In this document: one piece after another, positions 52,775 through 62,388 of the stretch | Layout: each line of letters begins with the position of its first letter | Numbering within the stretch: position 1 is the first letter of the stretch | NCBI GenBank assembly: GCA_934463175.1 | Contig: CAKSIW010000001.1 | Span: 44,263-108,262 of the forward strand | Direction of reading: 5' to 3' | Length of the DNA stretch: 64,000 bases | Origin: an uncultured Clostridia bacterium | Lineage (GTDB): Bacteria; Bacillota; Clostridia; Monoglobales; Monoglobaceae | Notes under the pieces: model-generated | What the model saw: only the letters and a program-made list of their open reading frames with translations | Told to the model about the DNA's origin: nothing | Databases searched by the model: none | Program-made: the position numbers and the translations under genes

Positions 52775-54439
52775 TTATTTTGCAAATCTAATGCCGACAG
52801 GTATGCTTTGTCCGTCCTCAAATCTAATCAGGAATATCTCATCTGAATAGGCGGTGTCAATGCTGTAGTTCGCGGACGTCAGATTCAGTGTCACCGTTTC
52901 ATTCGGGACTGCCTGACCGCTTGACGGAGTGATTTCAACCCGGCTGTCGTCTCCTGCAAGCCTGATGATTTCAAAGCCTGACGTTTTATCTCCGTTATAC
53001 GTGAACGAAACCGCCGCGGAAGAGCTTTTGCTCATCGGCACATATTCCTTGCCGAGTGTGACGCTGACCTGTCTCAGCGGCAGCATTGAAGCAAAAGAGC
53101 CGTCCAGTGCGCCGACATTTCTGCCCTCAAATTCAAATCCGTTCTTTTTCACAGCCGCGCCTGCCCCCGGTGAGCCTTGATTCAGCGAGAAAAGACCCCA
53201 ATCGACCGACTTGAACGACGGCGCCGCCAGAATTGCGTTTTCTTCCTTTTTGAGACCCGAGGCAATGCTTATTATCGGCGCGGAAAGATCCATATTATAT
53301 ATCAGATCGTTGTCAAACGATGAAACGCACTCCCCGTCCGCCTCGTTCCTCACCGAAATTGTGCCTGTGCCGTTGTTCACAATGATGTTGTTCCCTGTAA
53401 CTGCATTATAATACTTCCCCGTCAGATTTACAATACCCTTTGTATTGTTGGTGGAATAGAAGGTATTATTGAAAATGTGCGTTATGCCCTGACCGTATTT
53501 CTTGTCGTTGCCGATTTTCACGAAATATTCGGTTCTGCCCCTTGAATCTCTTATGTCATGAATCAGATTGTTGAAAATGAATGACGGTCCGACACAGTTT
53601 GCCGCAGTTGAAATTCCCGTTCTGGAAGCGGTCATTCTGTTCCCGAAAAATCTCACGTTTCTTGCTCCGCCGTCCAGCTCTATGCAGTCGTCCTCGGCAA
53701 AAGCCAGCAGATTCCCGTATATATCGCAGTCAGCCGCAAATCCGCCGTCCGCCGAGAAATTGCCGTTTCCCTCTATGCAGTCGTTAAATCTGTGATTGCT
53801 GCTGCCAACAATGTTGTTATATCTGACTGTGATTCTTTCGCCCTTGACATATATTCCGTTTGACCCCTGCGGGTGTGAAAAGCTCCATGTGACACCGTCC
53901 CTTTCGCCCTTCCACGGCGTGGAATTTCCGTTCGGTGAATGTATGTCACAGTTCTCCACCAGAATGTCGGAAACTCCGATCATCTTTATTCCTGCGTCAT
54001 AGTTAATCTCATCACCGTTTTTGTCAATCAGTCTGACGGTTGCAACAGTGCCGTCGTCATTATACGCCGTCGCCGTGACCGTGCCGACTCTTCCCCAGTT
54101 TGAAATGTCACAGTTTCTGATTATAATGTTAGAGCAGGACGAGGCAATGTCAATCCCGTTCTTAAAGCCGCCTTTAACCGTCAGCCCGTCCAGAATGACA
54201 TAGGACGAATTGACAAGCGAAACGCTCTCGTCTGTGCTGTCCCCGGGATTAATCACAAGACCCTCGCCGCGCACCCTGATATATCCGTTTTGGTTTCCCT
54301 TCAAGCCGTCAAGCACCAATCTTCCGTTTGAATCGAGATAGTCCGCGGCATTAACGGATTTTGAAATGCTCACATTTGAGGACAGTGTTTTTGTGTCTGT
54401 GTCGCTTATTCCCACAACCTCATTGCCCTTTTTCAGCAC
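52775..54439 (-). CDS. Beta-helix segment in the -1 frame of the esterase gene
   Basis: 554 residues from the first possible start, GTG at 54439, which has no ribosome site. The open frame goes on upstream to 54721. Those extra residues encode a complete FN3-like domain (YSSISVYTDSDGADSCQVFY... NLEENTEYSIYAVLKKGNEVVG) similar to that of the 1,201-residue neighbour (CGVYYKKASENEWK... NLCENTEYVVRAVV). The rest is a right-handed beta-helix (NIIIRNCDISNWGRVG, NDCIEGNGNFSADGG, DDCIELDGGARNVRFFGNRM) with a C-terminal sandwich. There is no signal peptide. It is therefore probably the second part of one protein with the upstream SGNH esterase, by a -1 frameshift or after a one-base loss. Confidence 0.75.
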   Translation of the reverse strand: MLKKGNEVVGISDTDTKTLSSNVSISKSVNAADYLDSNGRLVLDGLKGNQNGYIRVRGEGLVINPGDSTDESVSLVNSSYVILDGLTVKGGFKNGIDIASSCSNIIIRNCDISNWGRVGTVTATAYNDDGTVATVRLIDKNGDEINYDAGIKMIGVSDILVENCDIHSPNGNSTPWKGERDGVTWSFSHPQGSNGIYVKGERITVRYNNIVGSSNHRFNDCIEGNGNFSADGGFAADCDIYGNLLAFAEDDCIELDGGARNVRFFGNRMTASRTGISTAANCVGPSFIFNNLIHDIRDSRGRTEYFVKIGNDKKYGQGITHIFNNTFYSTNNTKGIVNLTGKYYNAVTGNNIIVNNGTGTISVRNEADGECVSSFDNDLIYNMDLSAPIISIASGLKKEENAILAAPSFKSVDWGLFSLNQGSPGAGAAVKKNGFEFEGRNVGALDGSFASMLPLRQVSVTLGKEYVPMSKSSSAAVSFTYNGDKTSGFEIIRLAGDDSRVEITPSSGQAVPNETVTLNLTSANYSIDTAYSDEIFLIRFEDGQSIPVGIRFAK

Positions 54440-54639
54440 AGCATATATGCTGTATTCCGTGTTCTCCTCCAGATTTACAATGCTTGTCGTATATCCGTTT
54501 AAGACATCGGAATATACAGCGGGATATGCCGCTGTATATTCCTCACCCTTTTTTGCATAAAAGACCTGACACGAATCCGCTCCGTCACTGTCCGTATATA
54601 CACTTATGCTGCTGTAGGTCGGAACAACATTTGTGACAG

Positions 54640-54721
54640 CTAATTCTGATTTACCGTTTTTTTTTGCGGTGTGTGGCTGACCTGATAGTTCTTCAGCGGG
54701 TGATTGATTCTTGCAAGCTCG
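54640..54721 (-). other. Overlap zone with nine-A tract, -1 frame continuation
   Basis: Nine T on the plus strand (54657-54665) read as nine A on the coding strand. The esterase frame reads CAA-AAA-AAA-ACG and then stops at TAG (54640-54642). The -1 frame reads on through the FN3-like domain into the beta-helix and is open from 54721. A AAA AAA is a slippery sequence for -1 shifting in bacteria. A weak GCTGT/ACAGC stem lies downstream. One extra A would also join the frames. Confidence 0.7.
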
Positions 54722-57700
54722 TCACAAACAAGCTTTGCAAGCACGTCCGCGCCGTATACCGCAAAATGAGTTCTGTCCTTTGTTGCGGAATCCTTGTTAT
54801 ACACCGAACCCGCAAATTCGGAATCGCCGATATATCTTGTGTCGCCTGCGTCCACAAAGAGCCACATGTCTTTTTCAACGTTTGCATATCCCTGCTCCGC
54901 AATCCATGCGCTTTGCAGCTCCATCAAATCTATGAGCAGCACATTGTTTTCCTCTGCAACCTCTCTCACAGCGTCAGGATATGCACCGTGTCCTTCCATG
55001 CCCACAAAGATACCGCCGTCCTGAGCCAGTGCTCTTGCTGTCGGGGTAACAAGAATCGGGGTTGCGCCCTTAGCCTTAATCTCGTCAATATATCCTCTCA
55101 AATTGTCCTTATATGTTGAATTGTAGTTCGCATATAAGCTTTCGCTTGCCTTCTGGTCATTATGTCCGAACTGAATGAACACATAATCGCCCTCGGATAT
55201 TGCCGCTGCCGCGTCAGTCCAATATTGCGCTCTGAATGATTTGGTGCTTGTTCCGGGAACCGCACGGTTGTCAATCGTCACCTTTTCGGCGTCAAAATAG
55301 TTCGGCAGCATCTGTCCCCAGCCCTTCTGAGGATATGAAGTGTCATCATAGTCTGCAACTGTTGAGTCGCCGATGAGCATGATTTTGACACCTGTTTTGT
55401 CGGTTTTCACTTTTTCGGTCATCGGTCTGTCAAGCGGCTTGAGTGCGTTGCCTGTCCATGCAAATGCCTTGAAGCTGTAGATGTCTGCATTCTCACCCAA
55501 TGAATATGCCTCATCAAGCGGAATGAACTCGGTTTTTCCGTTCTCCTGTGCAGACGGCACTTCAAGAGTTATGGCTTTTTCAAGAACAGCACCTTTGTAT
55601 ATGCCGAGAATGAGCGTTGCCTCGCCGTCAGAATTTTTCTTCACATATACGCCCGTCAGCGTGCCTCCGTTCACAGCCTCCGATTGGCTGTTTCCGTCCG
55701 CGTCCGCATATCCGAAACCTTTAACCTCAATATATTTCGGATTGTCTGCCTCAAGACCCGACAAATAGGTTCTGAGAGTTGATGCCGCAGCGTCGATTCC
55801 GCTCTGTGCCGCACCGCTTTCAAGAACGCTCTTTGCCGACGCAAGCTGTGCGCTGATTCCGTTCACTGTTTCATCGCTGTAGATTCCCTTGACCCAAAGC
55901 AGCTCCGCGTCGCGTATAGCTTTTACCAATGCACCGCAGCTTGCAGTTTCTGCGGCATTTTCGTTGGCTTTATACACACTGATGTTGTCATAATAAATTC
56001 TCGGTCCGTATGCATAGCTGCCCGAATTCACCTCTTTGGTGAGAGTCAGAGTGTTGATTTCGCCGAATTTGAGCGTGCTGTCAGTTGACGTTTTGGCGTC
56101 GGTGAAAACAGGTTCGCCGTCAATATACATGCTCTGATTTGCACTCACTGCGCTGTCAGAATTTGTCGCCTTGATTTCAATTCTCACTCTGTGCCATTCA
56201 TCATCGTTCAAAGGCTTCGTATATGTTGTTGATGATGTTTGGTAATCATAGTTCTTTGTTCCGCTTATTCTCGCGTATCTTTTATAAACCAAGCCGTCCG
56301 AGCCTTTGATTTTCACATTGAACAAACCGTTACTGTCCGTATTATCCGACGCATTGCATTTAATGGTTAAATCCGAGCCTGTTTTTCTCAGGTCATGCGT
56401 CATCAAATCAAATTCAAAAATTAATTTTGCGTCGGGACCCTCATTTGCAGCACTGTATTCAATTCCGTTTATCGTTGTTGCCTCTCCGGGAATCTGAACG
56501 CCGTTTCCCGATGTCACCTCATTTTCTGTTACAAGGTTTACTGTTGCTGCCTTTGCAGCTGTTGTATATGTGCTGCCGAATTTTCCGATACCGTATGTTC
56601 CGTCAAAGAAATCCGAGCTGTCACTTTCATAACCCTTGCTGTATTTAAGTCCGCCCGTCGGATATGAAACACTTTCTGTTGCCTTTTCAATTGATGCGAT
56701 CATTGTACTTAATCTTGCAAAGTCAGCCTCGGTATATCCATTGCCCACAGCACCGAGATAAAGAGTCTTGCAGCTCTCGACCTGTGTCGTGTAGGAAGTA
56801 TATTGATCTTCCGTAATTGTTCCTGCATTCTTAGCCATTGTAAGCTTTGAAGGAAGACTCCAGATTCTTTCTCTGTATGAATAATAGTCTGCAACTGCAT
56901 CTCCGTTTGAAGAATATACGTATACATTATCCAGTTTAATATGTTTAGTATCTTCCTTTGTCTCTCCCTGTTTTCTCGTAAATACAAGTGTCCTTATATT
57001 GTTTCGGCTCATGAAACTGTCCTTATCAGCAATAAAGGCTATATTGCTTTTCACAAGTGCGCCGTTCAGATAAAGGTCAAATGTCTGCACAGCCTTTTCG
57101 TTATCTGTTAAATGAACAACAAATCTGATATTGTTCCATTTATCCACTTGAAATGAAGAACCGTTCAAATCCGCATATTCAATTGCGGACACCGTGCCGT
57201 CGTCTTTTAACGTGTAATCTTTTATCTCCTGAAGTGTACCTGCTGTACCTGTTGATTTAATTGCAAAACCGAGCGAAGCATATTTTAAGCTCAATCGGTC
57301 TACCGAATTGGTCGTATTAATTACATCTGAATCACAAAGGTATACCGTTTCGGTAATTTCAGAAGTTGTTGTGACGCAATGGAAATCAAAATCAATATAC
57401 AAATCGGTTGCAGCACCTACATTTGCAAAAGAGGTATCCGTAACATCATACGCCGTACTAAACGGAAAAAAGCATGAAGTTGTCGTGTTCTTTTGCAGCT
57501 GTAAATACTTTGCCCCGTATAATTCCGACTCATCTCCGCTGCCGGTATTACCTAATTTGACACGGTTACTCGCATTGTTGGTGACTCTGACTTCATCTCC
57601 CGAATATGTCCATGCGGTGCCTGCCGCCGTAAGCGATGTCATCAAATCAAAGTTTTGCCCGTAAATCTTGGTGACAGTGGTCGTATCGGCAGCGAGGACA

Positions 57701-57765
57701 GGCACATACACTGCGCTAAACACCATCATTATTGATAACAATGAAGAAATAAATCGTTTTTTCAT
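54640..57765 (-). CDS. Secreted modular SGNH esterase (CE12-like)
   Basis: 1,041 residues. Order: signal peptide (~1-26); a LamG-like sandwich (~27-300); a second sandwich (~360-610; GVQIPGEATTINGIEYSAANEGPDAKLIFEF); helical linker; the shared module ATLILGIYKGAVLEKA... YSFKAFAWTGNALKPLDRP (~700-780); and an SGNH domain with MLIGDSTVADYDD (Ser801), NRAVPGTSTKSF, IQFGHNDQK and DRTHFAVYGADVLA (His1000). The last matches rhamnogalacturonan acetylesterases (CE12), which remove acetyl groups from pectin. The frame ends at 54640 a few residues after the A-tract, while an FN3/beta-helix part continues in the -1 frame. AAGGAGTG precedes the ATG. It is the first enzyme gene after the importer genes. 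Confidence 0.85.
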   Translation of the reverse strand: MKKRFISSLLSIMMVFSAVYVPVLAADTTTVTKIYGQNFDLMTSLTAAGTAWTYSGDEVRVTNNASNRVKLGNTGSGDESELYGAKYLQLQKNTTTSCFFPFSTAYDVTDTSFANVGAATDLYIDFDFHCVTTTSEITETVYLCDSDVINTTNSVDRLSLKYASLGFAIKSTGTAGTLQEIKDYTLKDDGTVSAIEYADLNGSSFQVDKWNNIRFVVHLTDNEKAVQTFDLYLNGALVKSNIAFIADKDSFMSRNNIRTLVFTRKQGETKEDTKHIKLDNVYVYSSNGDAVADYYSYRERIWSLPSKLTMAKNAGTITEDQYTSYTTQVESCKTLYLGAVGNGYTEADFARLSTMIASIEKATESVSYPTGGLKYSKGYESDSSDFFDGTYGIGKFGSTYTTAAKAATVNLVTENEVTSGNGVQIPGEATTINGIEYSAANEGPDAKLIFEFDLMTHDLRKTGSDLTIKCNASDNTDSNGLFNVKIKGSDGLVYKRYARISGTKNYDYQTSSTTYTKPLNDDEWHRVRIEIKATNSDSAVSANQSMYIDGEPVFTDAKTSTDSTLKFGEINTLTLTKEVNSGSYAYGPRIYYDNISVYKANENAAETASCGALVKAIRDAELLWVKGIYSDETVNGISAQLASAKSVLESGAAQSGIDAAASTLRTYLSGLEADNPKYIEVKGFGYADADGNSQSEAVNGGTLTGVYVKKNSDGEATLILGIYKGAVLEKAITLEVPSAQENGKTEFIPLDEAYSLGENADIYSFKAFAWTGNALKPLDRPMTEKVKTDKTGVKIMLIGDSTVADYDDTSYPQKGWGQMLPNYFDAEKVTIDNRAVPGTSTKSFRAQYWTDAAAAISEGDYVFIQFGHNDQKASESLYANYNSTYKDNLRGYIDEIKAKGATPILVTPTARALAQDGGIFVGMEGHGAYPDAVREVAEENNVLLIDLMELQSAWIAEQGYANVEKDMWLFVDAGDTRYIGDSEFAGSVYNKDSATKDRTHFAVYGADVLAKLVCDELARINHPLKNYQVSHTPQKKTVNQN

Positions 57766-57792
57766 AATATTTCACTCCTTTGAAAACATACC

Positions 57793-57810
57793 TTCGGGGC
57801 TAACCCCGAA
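57793..57810 (-). other. Hairpin between permease and esterase genes
   Basis: TTCGGGG and CCCCGAA pair around a CTAA loop in the 66-base gap. No U-run follows on the minus strand, so it is more likely an mRNA-stability or processing hairpin than a terminator. It may help set the importer-to-enzyme expression ratio. Confidence 0.45.
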
Positions 57811-57830
57811 CGGTCTTATAAAATTTTTTC

Positions 57831-58718
57831 TTAACCTTTAACCGCTCCAACCGTCAGACCCTGAATGAAGTATTTCTGGAAGAACGGATATACAATTAAT
57901 ATCGGGCCCATTGCCACAACGCAAAGAGCCATTCTCACGCCCTCCTTCGGCATGTCCGCAAGGCTTGCCGCCGATGACACAAGCTCAGGGTTATTCTTCA
58001 GGTCATCTATGTTTGCAAGCAGGTTCTGCAAATAGAACTGAAGATTATAGAGCTTTGCCGAGCTGACAAAATAAATCGGCAGGAGCCAGTCGTTCCAATA
58101 TTTCAAGGTCTGGAACAGGGCTATTGTCGCAATGCCCGGAACCGCAATCGGCGTGACAAGCGTGAAGAATATTCTCCACTCACCCGCACCGTCAAGCTTT
58201 GCCGATTCAATGACGGCTTCGGGAACAGAGCTTTTGAAGAACGTTCTTAAAATTAATGTGAACCACGCATTCATACAATACGGAAGTATCAGCCCGAACA
58301 GCTTGTCATTCAGGTGCAGTATGTTTGTGCAAACCATATACCATGCCACCAAGCCGCCCGAAAAAAGCATTGTGAAAAACACAAAGAAGGTGAAGAACGA
58401 TTTGAATTTGAAGTCGGACCGTGACAGCGGATATGCATACAGCCCCATTACTATGACGCTTATCACCGTGCCTATCACCGTTGTTAAAATCGTAACCTTA
58501 TATGCGTTGAATATTGCTTTTTTTGAAATCCATATGTACCGATATGCTTCCAAGCTGAAGTCACTCGGTATGAATTTATAGCCGCTTGTTGTGATTCCTG
58601 CCTCTGATGTAAACGAAACACTGATTACAAGTATAAGAGGCAAAATACATGACAGCACCAACAAGATGAGTACAATATGCAGAATTATTTCTGCAATGTC
58701 TGCTTTTTTCTTTTTCAT
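57831..58718 (-). CDS. ABC sugar permease, LplC/YtcP family (locus B)
   Basis: 295 residues with six membrane helices. Family marks are VISVSFTSEAGITTSGYKF near the N-terminus, FNAYKVTILTTVIGT, the EAA loop ESAKLDGAGEWRIFFTLVTPIAVPG and the ending FFQKYFIQGLTVGAVKG. With the LplB-type protein it forms the import channel of locus B. It is a paralogue of the locus A permease, although its order relative to the lipoprotein gene differs: in locus B the lipoprotein comes first, in locus A third after the permeases and esterase. Confidence 0.93.
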   Translation of the reverse strand: MKKKKADIAEIILHIVLILLVLSCILPLILVISVSFTSEAGITTSGYKFIPSDFSLEAYRYIWISKKAIFNAYKVTILTTVIGTVISVIVMGLYAYPLSRSDFKFKSFFTFFVFFTMLFSGGLVAWYMVCTNILHLNDKLFGLILPYCMNAWFTLILRTFFKSSVPEAVIESAKLDGAGEWRIFFTLVTPIAVPGIATIALFQTLKYWNDWLLPIYFVSSAKLYNLQFYLQNLLANIDDLKNNPELVSSAASLADMPKEGVRMALCVVAMGPILIVYPFFQKYFIQGLTVGAVKG

Positions 58719-58727
58719 ATTTTCCTC

Positions 58728-59693
58728 CTAAAACATTGCGTTTTCGTTATCAATTCTTTTGATTATTGCATTTGTGGCAAGCACAAGTATGAAGCCGACT
58801 GACGACTGGAAAAAGCTTGCCGCGGACGACATTCCGATTCCTGTGATTCCGCCTTGTCCCAGCATGTTATACACAAACGTGCTGATTACATTTGTTACGG
58901 GATACAGCGCACCCGAGTTCATCGGCACCTGATAGAACAAGCCAAAATCGGCATTGAATATTTTGCCTATATTCATAATCGTCATTATTGTCATGACGGA
59001 TTTCAGGCTTGGCAGCGTCACGTGCATAATCTGCTGAAATCTGTTCGCGCCGTCAATCTCGGCAGCCTCATAAATCTGAAGGTCAATGCCCGCAATCGCC
59101 GCAAGGTAAACTATGCTTCCGTATCCCATTGTTTTCCAGAAATGCACAAAGCTCAAAATAAACGGCCATGGCTTGGTGTTGACATACCAGTTCACCTCGT
59201 CAATTCCAAGCAGCGGAAGAATTGATTTGTTCAAAAATCCGTTCTCCACGCTCAAAAAAGCATATACAATGTAGCTGACAATTACAAATGACAGAAAATG
59301 CGGCATAATCAGAACCGTCTGATAAACCTTTGACAACCTTTTATTCCGCACCATGCTCAGAACAATTGCAAGCGCAACATTAATCAGCAGTCCCAAGAAT
59401 ATGAACACAAGGTTATATGCTATGGTGTTGAACAAAACCACTGCGGTGTCCGATGAATTGAACAAAAACTCAAAGTTCTTGAATCCGCACCACGGGCTGC
59501 CGAAAATTCCAAGGTTGGCATTAAACTTTTTAAATGCAATTATTATTCCGAAAATGGGCAAATAACTGAAAATTATTGTAAACACAAATCCCGGCAGGAG
59601 CATGGTGAAAAGCGGCGCGTTTCTTTTCACCTCTTTTGAAATGCCGGATAAAGCTGTTTGTTTCTTCACATTTCCGTTCGTCAAGGCTTTCAT
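58728..59693 (-). CDS. ABC sugar permease, LplB family (locus B)
   Basis: 321 residues: a short basic N-terminus, six membrane helices, the motif SYLPIFGIIIAFKKFN, the EAA loop EAAEIDGANRFQQIMHVTLPSL and the ending IIKRIDNENAMF. A paralogue of the locus A LplB-type permease. It lies nine bases upstream of its LplC partner and 19 bases downstream of the lipoprotein gene. AAAGGACAG lies about ten bases before the ATG. Confidence 0.93.
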   Translation of the reverse strand: MKALTNGNVKKQTALSGISKEVKRNAPLFTMLLPGFVFTIIFSYLPIFGIIIAFKKFNANLGIFGSPWCGFKNFEFLFNSSDTAVVLFNTIAYNLVFIFLGLLINVALAIVLSMVRNKRLSKVYQTVLIMPHFLSFVIVSYIVYAFLSVENGFLNKSILPLLGIDEVNWYVNTKPWPFILSFVHFWKTMGYGSIVYLAAIAGIDLQIYEAAEIDGANRFQQIMHVTLPSLKSVMTIMTIMNIGKIFNADFGLFYQVPMNSGALYPVTNVISTFVYNMLGQGGITGIGMSSAASFFQSSVGFILVLATNAIIKRIDNENAMF

Positions 59694-59712
59694 GCTGAAA
59701 ATCTGTCCTTTC

Positions 59713-61191
59713 TTATTTTTTGCTTAAATATTCGTCATACTGCTTCTGCCAGCTCTCAATAATCTTATCTATTCCGGCTTCTTTAAGCTTTTTCACATAT
59801 TCCTCAATCACGGCATCGGGATCCATCGCTCCCAGAATCGCCTGTTTTCTGTATTCCTTCTGAACCGCTCCGACCGCAACCTTTTCAAGCTCAAACTCCG
59901 AATTGTCGGAATAGAACCCGACAACATCGTTGTGAACAACTCTGCTGTTGAATTCCTTATACTTTTCGTGCTTGTCCTTATCCTCGCCGACCCTCAGCTT
60001 GTTCAGGAATATATTCCCGAGCATCCACTGATATTGATACATATCATATCCCGAGCCCTCAATCTGCTCAACCATTCCGTCAGAGTTCACGTTATAATGA
60101 ACACCCTCAACCCCGAATACAATCAGATTGGCAAGATACGGATCGGAATATAACAGGTTCAGGAATCTCATCACTCTGTATGGGTTCTTGCTTGAATTTG
60201 AAAGCAGGAGCATGGAAGCAGTCGGGAAATTTTCCGTCACAACCGTAATTGCCTGCTGGTCAATCGGATATTCCATGTCGGGAAATCTTTCAAAGCATGA
60301 ACCCGGTTTCAGCGAACCTATGGTGCAGAAGGCTTTGCCTGCCTTAAACCTTGCAGACGCGTCCGACGCTGTGAGCACGTCTTTTTTCACAAGACCCTCC
60401 TGATAGAATCTTCTCGTCACTTTTGCCAGATTTCTGAATTCTTCAGTATCGGGGAAAATCTGCATTTTGCCTGTTGACTTGCCCTCGTCAAGATATACCA
60501 CGCAGTCGGTGACAGGCATCATATATGACAGCGTATTCTGAGGGCTGACTGTTGTGTCCCATTCCATCGGATATTCCATGCCCGGCTCATTTTCCTTGAT
60601 TTTCTTCAGGTATGGCTCCAAGTCTTCAAGAGTTTTCATCTTTGACATGTCAATTCCATACTTTTCCGCAATGTCCGTTCTGTAGATCCAGCCCCACTCA
60701 GCACCCAGCTCCTTGAGAATCGGAATGCCTCCGAGCTTGCCGTCAACATATGCACTGCCGAAAAATGTTTCCGCGTCCTTGAACTGTTCCTTCAGGTCGG
60801 GCATATAGTCGTCCACATAATCTGCCATATCAAACAGAACTCCGTTTCGAACCGAGTCGGCATAATCAATGGTGCCCGAGCCGCAGAATGCAAGGTCAAA
60901 TTCTTCTCCTGCCGCCACCGCTGTTGTCATCTTCTTTGTATACTGTGCGGCGTCAAGGATTTTAAGCTTCAATGTTGCATTGATTTTATCCTTCAGGTAT
61001 TCATTCACCTTTGCCTCAACGGTCTCGACATCGTTCTGAGCCGCAGCTCTTGTGTACCAGACAATTTCATACGGGTCATCGGGAACTTTGTTCGGGTCTT
61101 CTCCGTTTCCCACCTTACCGTTTCCGCACCCTGCGCATGACGCAAGTGCCGCTGCCGATAATACAAATGCAAGCACTCTCTTAAACTTCAT
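59713..61191 (-). CDS. Sugar-binding lipoprotein of ABC importer (locus B)
   Basis: 492 residues. A lipoprotein signal (LSAAALASCAGC, with the lipid cysteine near residue 20) precedes a family 1 solute-binding domain with YEIVWYTRAAAQNDVETVEAKVNEYL and a C-terminal DUF3502-like end (GFYSDNSEFELEKVAVGAV... EYVKKLKEAGIDKIIESWQKQYDEYL). It would capture the oligosaccharide of locus B for the adjacent permeases. The ATG at 61191 has GGAGG nine bases upstream; the TTG at 61200 is too close to it. No ATPase gene accompanies it. Confidence 0.92.
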   Translation of the reverse strand: MKFKRVLAFVLSAAALASCAGCGNGKVGNGEDPNKVPDDPYEIVWYTRAAAQNDVETVEAKVNEYLKDKINATLKLKILDAAQYTKKMTTAVAAGEEFDLAFCGSGTIDYADSVRNGVLFDMADYVDDYMPDLKEQFKDAETFFGSAYVDGKLGGIPILKELGAEWGWIYRTDIAEKYGIDMSKMKTLEDLEPYLKKIKENEPGMEYPMEWDTTVSPQNTLSYMMPVTDCVVYLDEGKSTGKMQIFPDTEEFRNLAKVTRRFYQEGLVKKDVLTASDASARFKAGKAFCTIGSLKPGSCFERFPDMEYPIDQQAITVVTENFPTASMLLLSNSSKNPYRVMRFLNLLYSDPYLANLIVFGVEGVHYNVNSDGMVEQIEGSGYDMYQYQWMLGNIFLNKLRVGEDKDKHEKYKEFNSRVVHNDVVGFYSDNSEFELEKVAVGAVQKEYRKQAILGAMDPDAVIEEYVKKLKEAGIDKIIESWQKQYDEYLSKK

Positions 61192-61252
61192 TAAGAACAA
61201 CCTCCTTATATAACTTAATTTTTCCTTAATTATTTTCTGTTTTTTAAGTTAT

Positions 61253-61289
61253 CCGAATCCGCCTCTTAAAATCGGGTTCGGACAGCTGA
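61253..61289 (-). other. Hairpin and repeat downstream of the GH105 gene
   Basis: CCGAATCCG pairs with CGGGTTCGG (61253-61281, one G-T pair) around CCTCTTAAAAT; no T-run follows. The minus-strand sequence CAGCTGTCCGAACCCG, then ATTTTAAGAGG, matches 63549-63573 with one extra base, so this is also a partial copy of the element there. Confidence 0.6.
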
Positions 61290-61296
61290 CAACGGT

Positions 61297-62388
61297 TTAC
61301 TCCCCGAACAGCTTGTAATACTCGGCACACATCATCAAAAACGCGCCCACGCCGTGAAGATCGTTTTCGTTTCTCGGAACTGAGGCGTAATATGCAAAGT
61401 TGTCGATTCCTGTTCCGATCACAACATTGGAAACGAAAAAGTCTCCGCTTGCGTCCTCTCGCATCAGCTTCATCACTCCGTCATAGCTCTCGCGCGCGGT
61501 TTCTTTGAAGCTGTCATCAAGGACTCCCATTCTGACTCCCTTGCACAGGGAATAAACATACAGACAAGTGCACGACGCTTCCAAAAAGTTTCCTTCCATG
61601 CCGCCCTTGTCAACAATGTTATACCAAACCTTGCTGCCGCTGTCTCTGAATTTCAGCAGAGCGTTAATTATGCTTCTTTCATTTTCCGCGAACAGCTTTC
61701 TCTTTTCGCTTTCGGGCGGATAGTTTTCCATTATATCAAGCATAGCCATGGTATACCACCCCATCGCTCTGCCCCATTTTTCGGGAGACCTTCCGGTTTC
61801 CTTATCGCACCAGTGCACTTTCTTCGAGCAGTCCCAGCCATGAAAGAAAAGTCCTGTTTTCTCGTCCTTCAGATATGTATTCATCAGGTCGGTCTGTTTC
61901 TCGACCTCTTCATAGAATTCAGCGTTATTTGTTCTCCTTGCATATTCTGCCATGAAGGGACTTGCCATGTATATTCCGTCCAGCCACATCTGGTCGGGGT
62001 GTCTGTCCTTATGCCAGAAGCCGCCTTTTTCGTTTTTCTTCCAGTTTTCAAGAAGACCGATTAAGGCTTTGATTGCCGTCATATAACGCTCATCATTTGT
62101 TTTGTCATATAAAAAGTACAACAGATTTCCGGCTTGAATATCGTCAAGCTCGTCCTTCTGCATACACTTGACGTTTCCGTTTTCATCAATCACGCTGTCA
62201 ACCCATCTTTTTATATAATCAAAATACTTTTCATCATTCGTTATTTCATATATCATCTGCATTCCTCTCAGGAAAACGCCCTGATGATAATGAAATCTGC
62301 CCTTTGGCGGTAAATCCTCAGCGTTAATTCTCATCATGGTTGCCAAAGACTGTTCAGCATATTGAAGAGAGGTTTTTTTCATGTCCAT
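61297..62388 (-). CDS. GH105 unsaturated rhamnogalacturonyl hydrolase
   Basis: 363 residues, no signal peptide, like YteR/YesR. It removes the 4,5-unsaturated uronic acid left at the non-reducing end by lyases, by a hydration mechanism. Diagnostic segments are FHYHQGVFLRGM, DELDDIQAGN (substrate-binding Asp), HPDQMWLDGIYMASPFMAEYAR (catalytic Asp), GRSPEKWGRAMGWY and GVGAFLMMCAEY. The ATG at 62388 fits GGAG 11 bases upstream; the ATG at 62397 is only two bases from it. It is first in locus B and divergent from the AraC regulator, with a minus-strand -10 (TATACT) but a poor -35, suggesting activation by that regulator. Confidence 0.93.
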   Translation of the reverse strand: MDMKKTSLQYAEQSLATMMRINAEDLPPKGRFHYHQGVFLRGMQMIYEITNDEKYFDYIKRWVDSVIDENGNVKCMQKDELDDIQAGNLLYFLYDKTNDERYMTAIKALIGLLENWKKNEKGGFWHKDRHPDQMWLDGIYMASPFMAEYARRTNNAEFYEEVEKQTDLMNTYLKDEKTGLFFHGWDCSKKVHWCDKETGRSPEKWGRAMGWYTMAMLDIMENYPPESEKRKLFAENERSIINALLKFRDSGSKVWYNIVDKGGMEGNFLEASCTCLYVYSLCKGVRMGVLDDSFKETARESYDGVMKLMREDASGDFFVSNVVIGTGIDNFAYYASVPRNENDLHGVGAFLMMCAEYYKLFGE

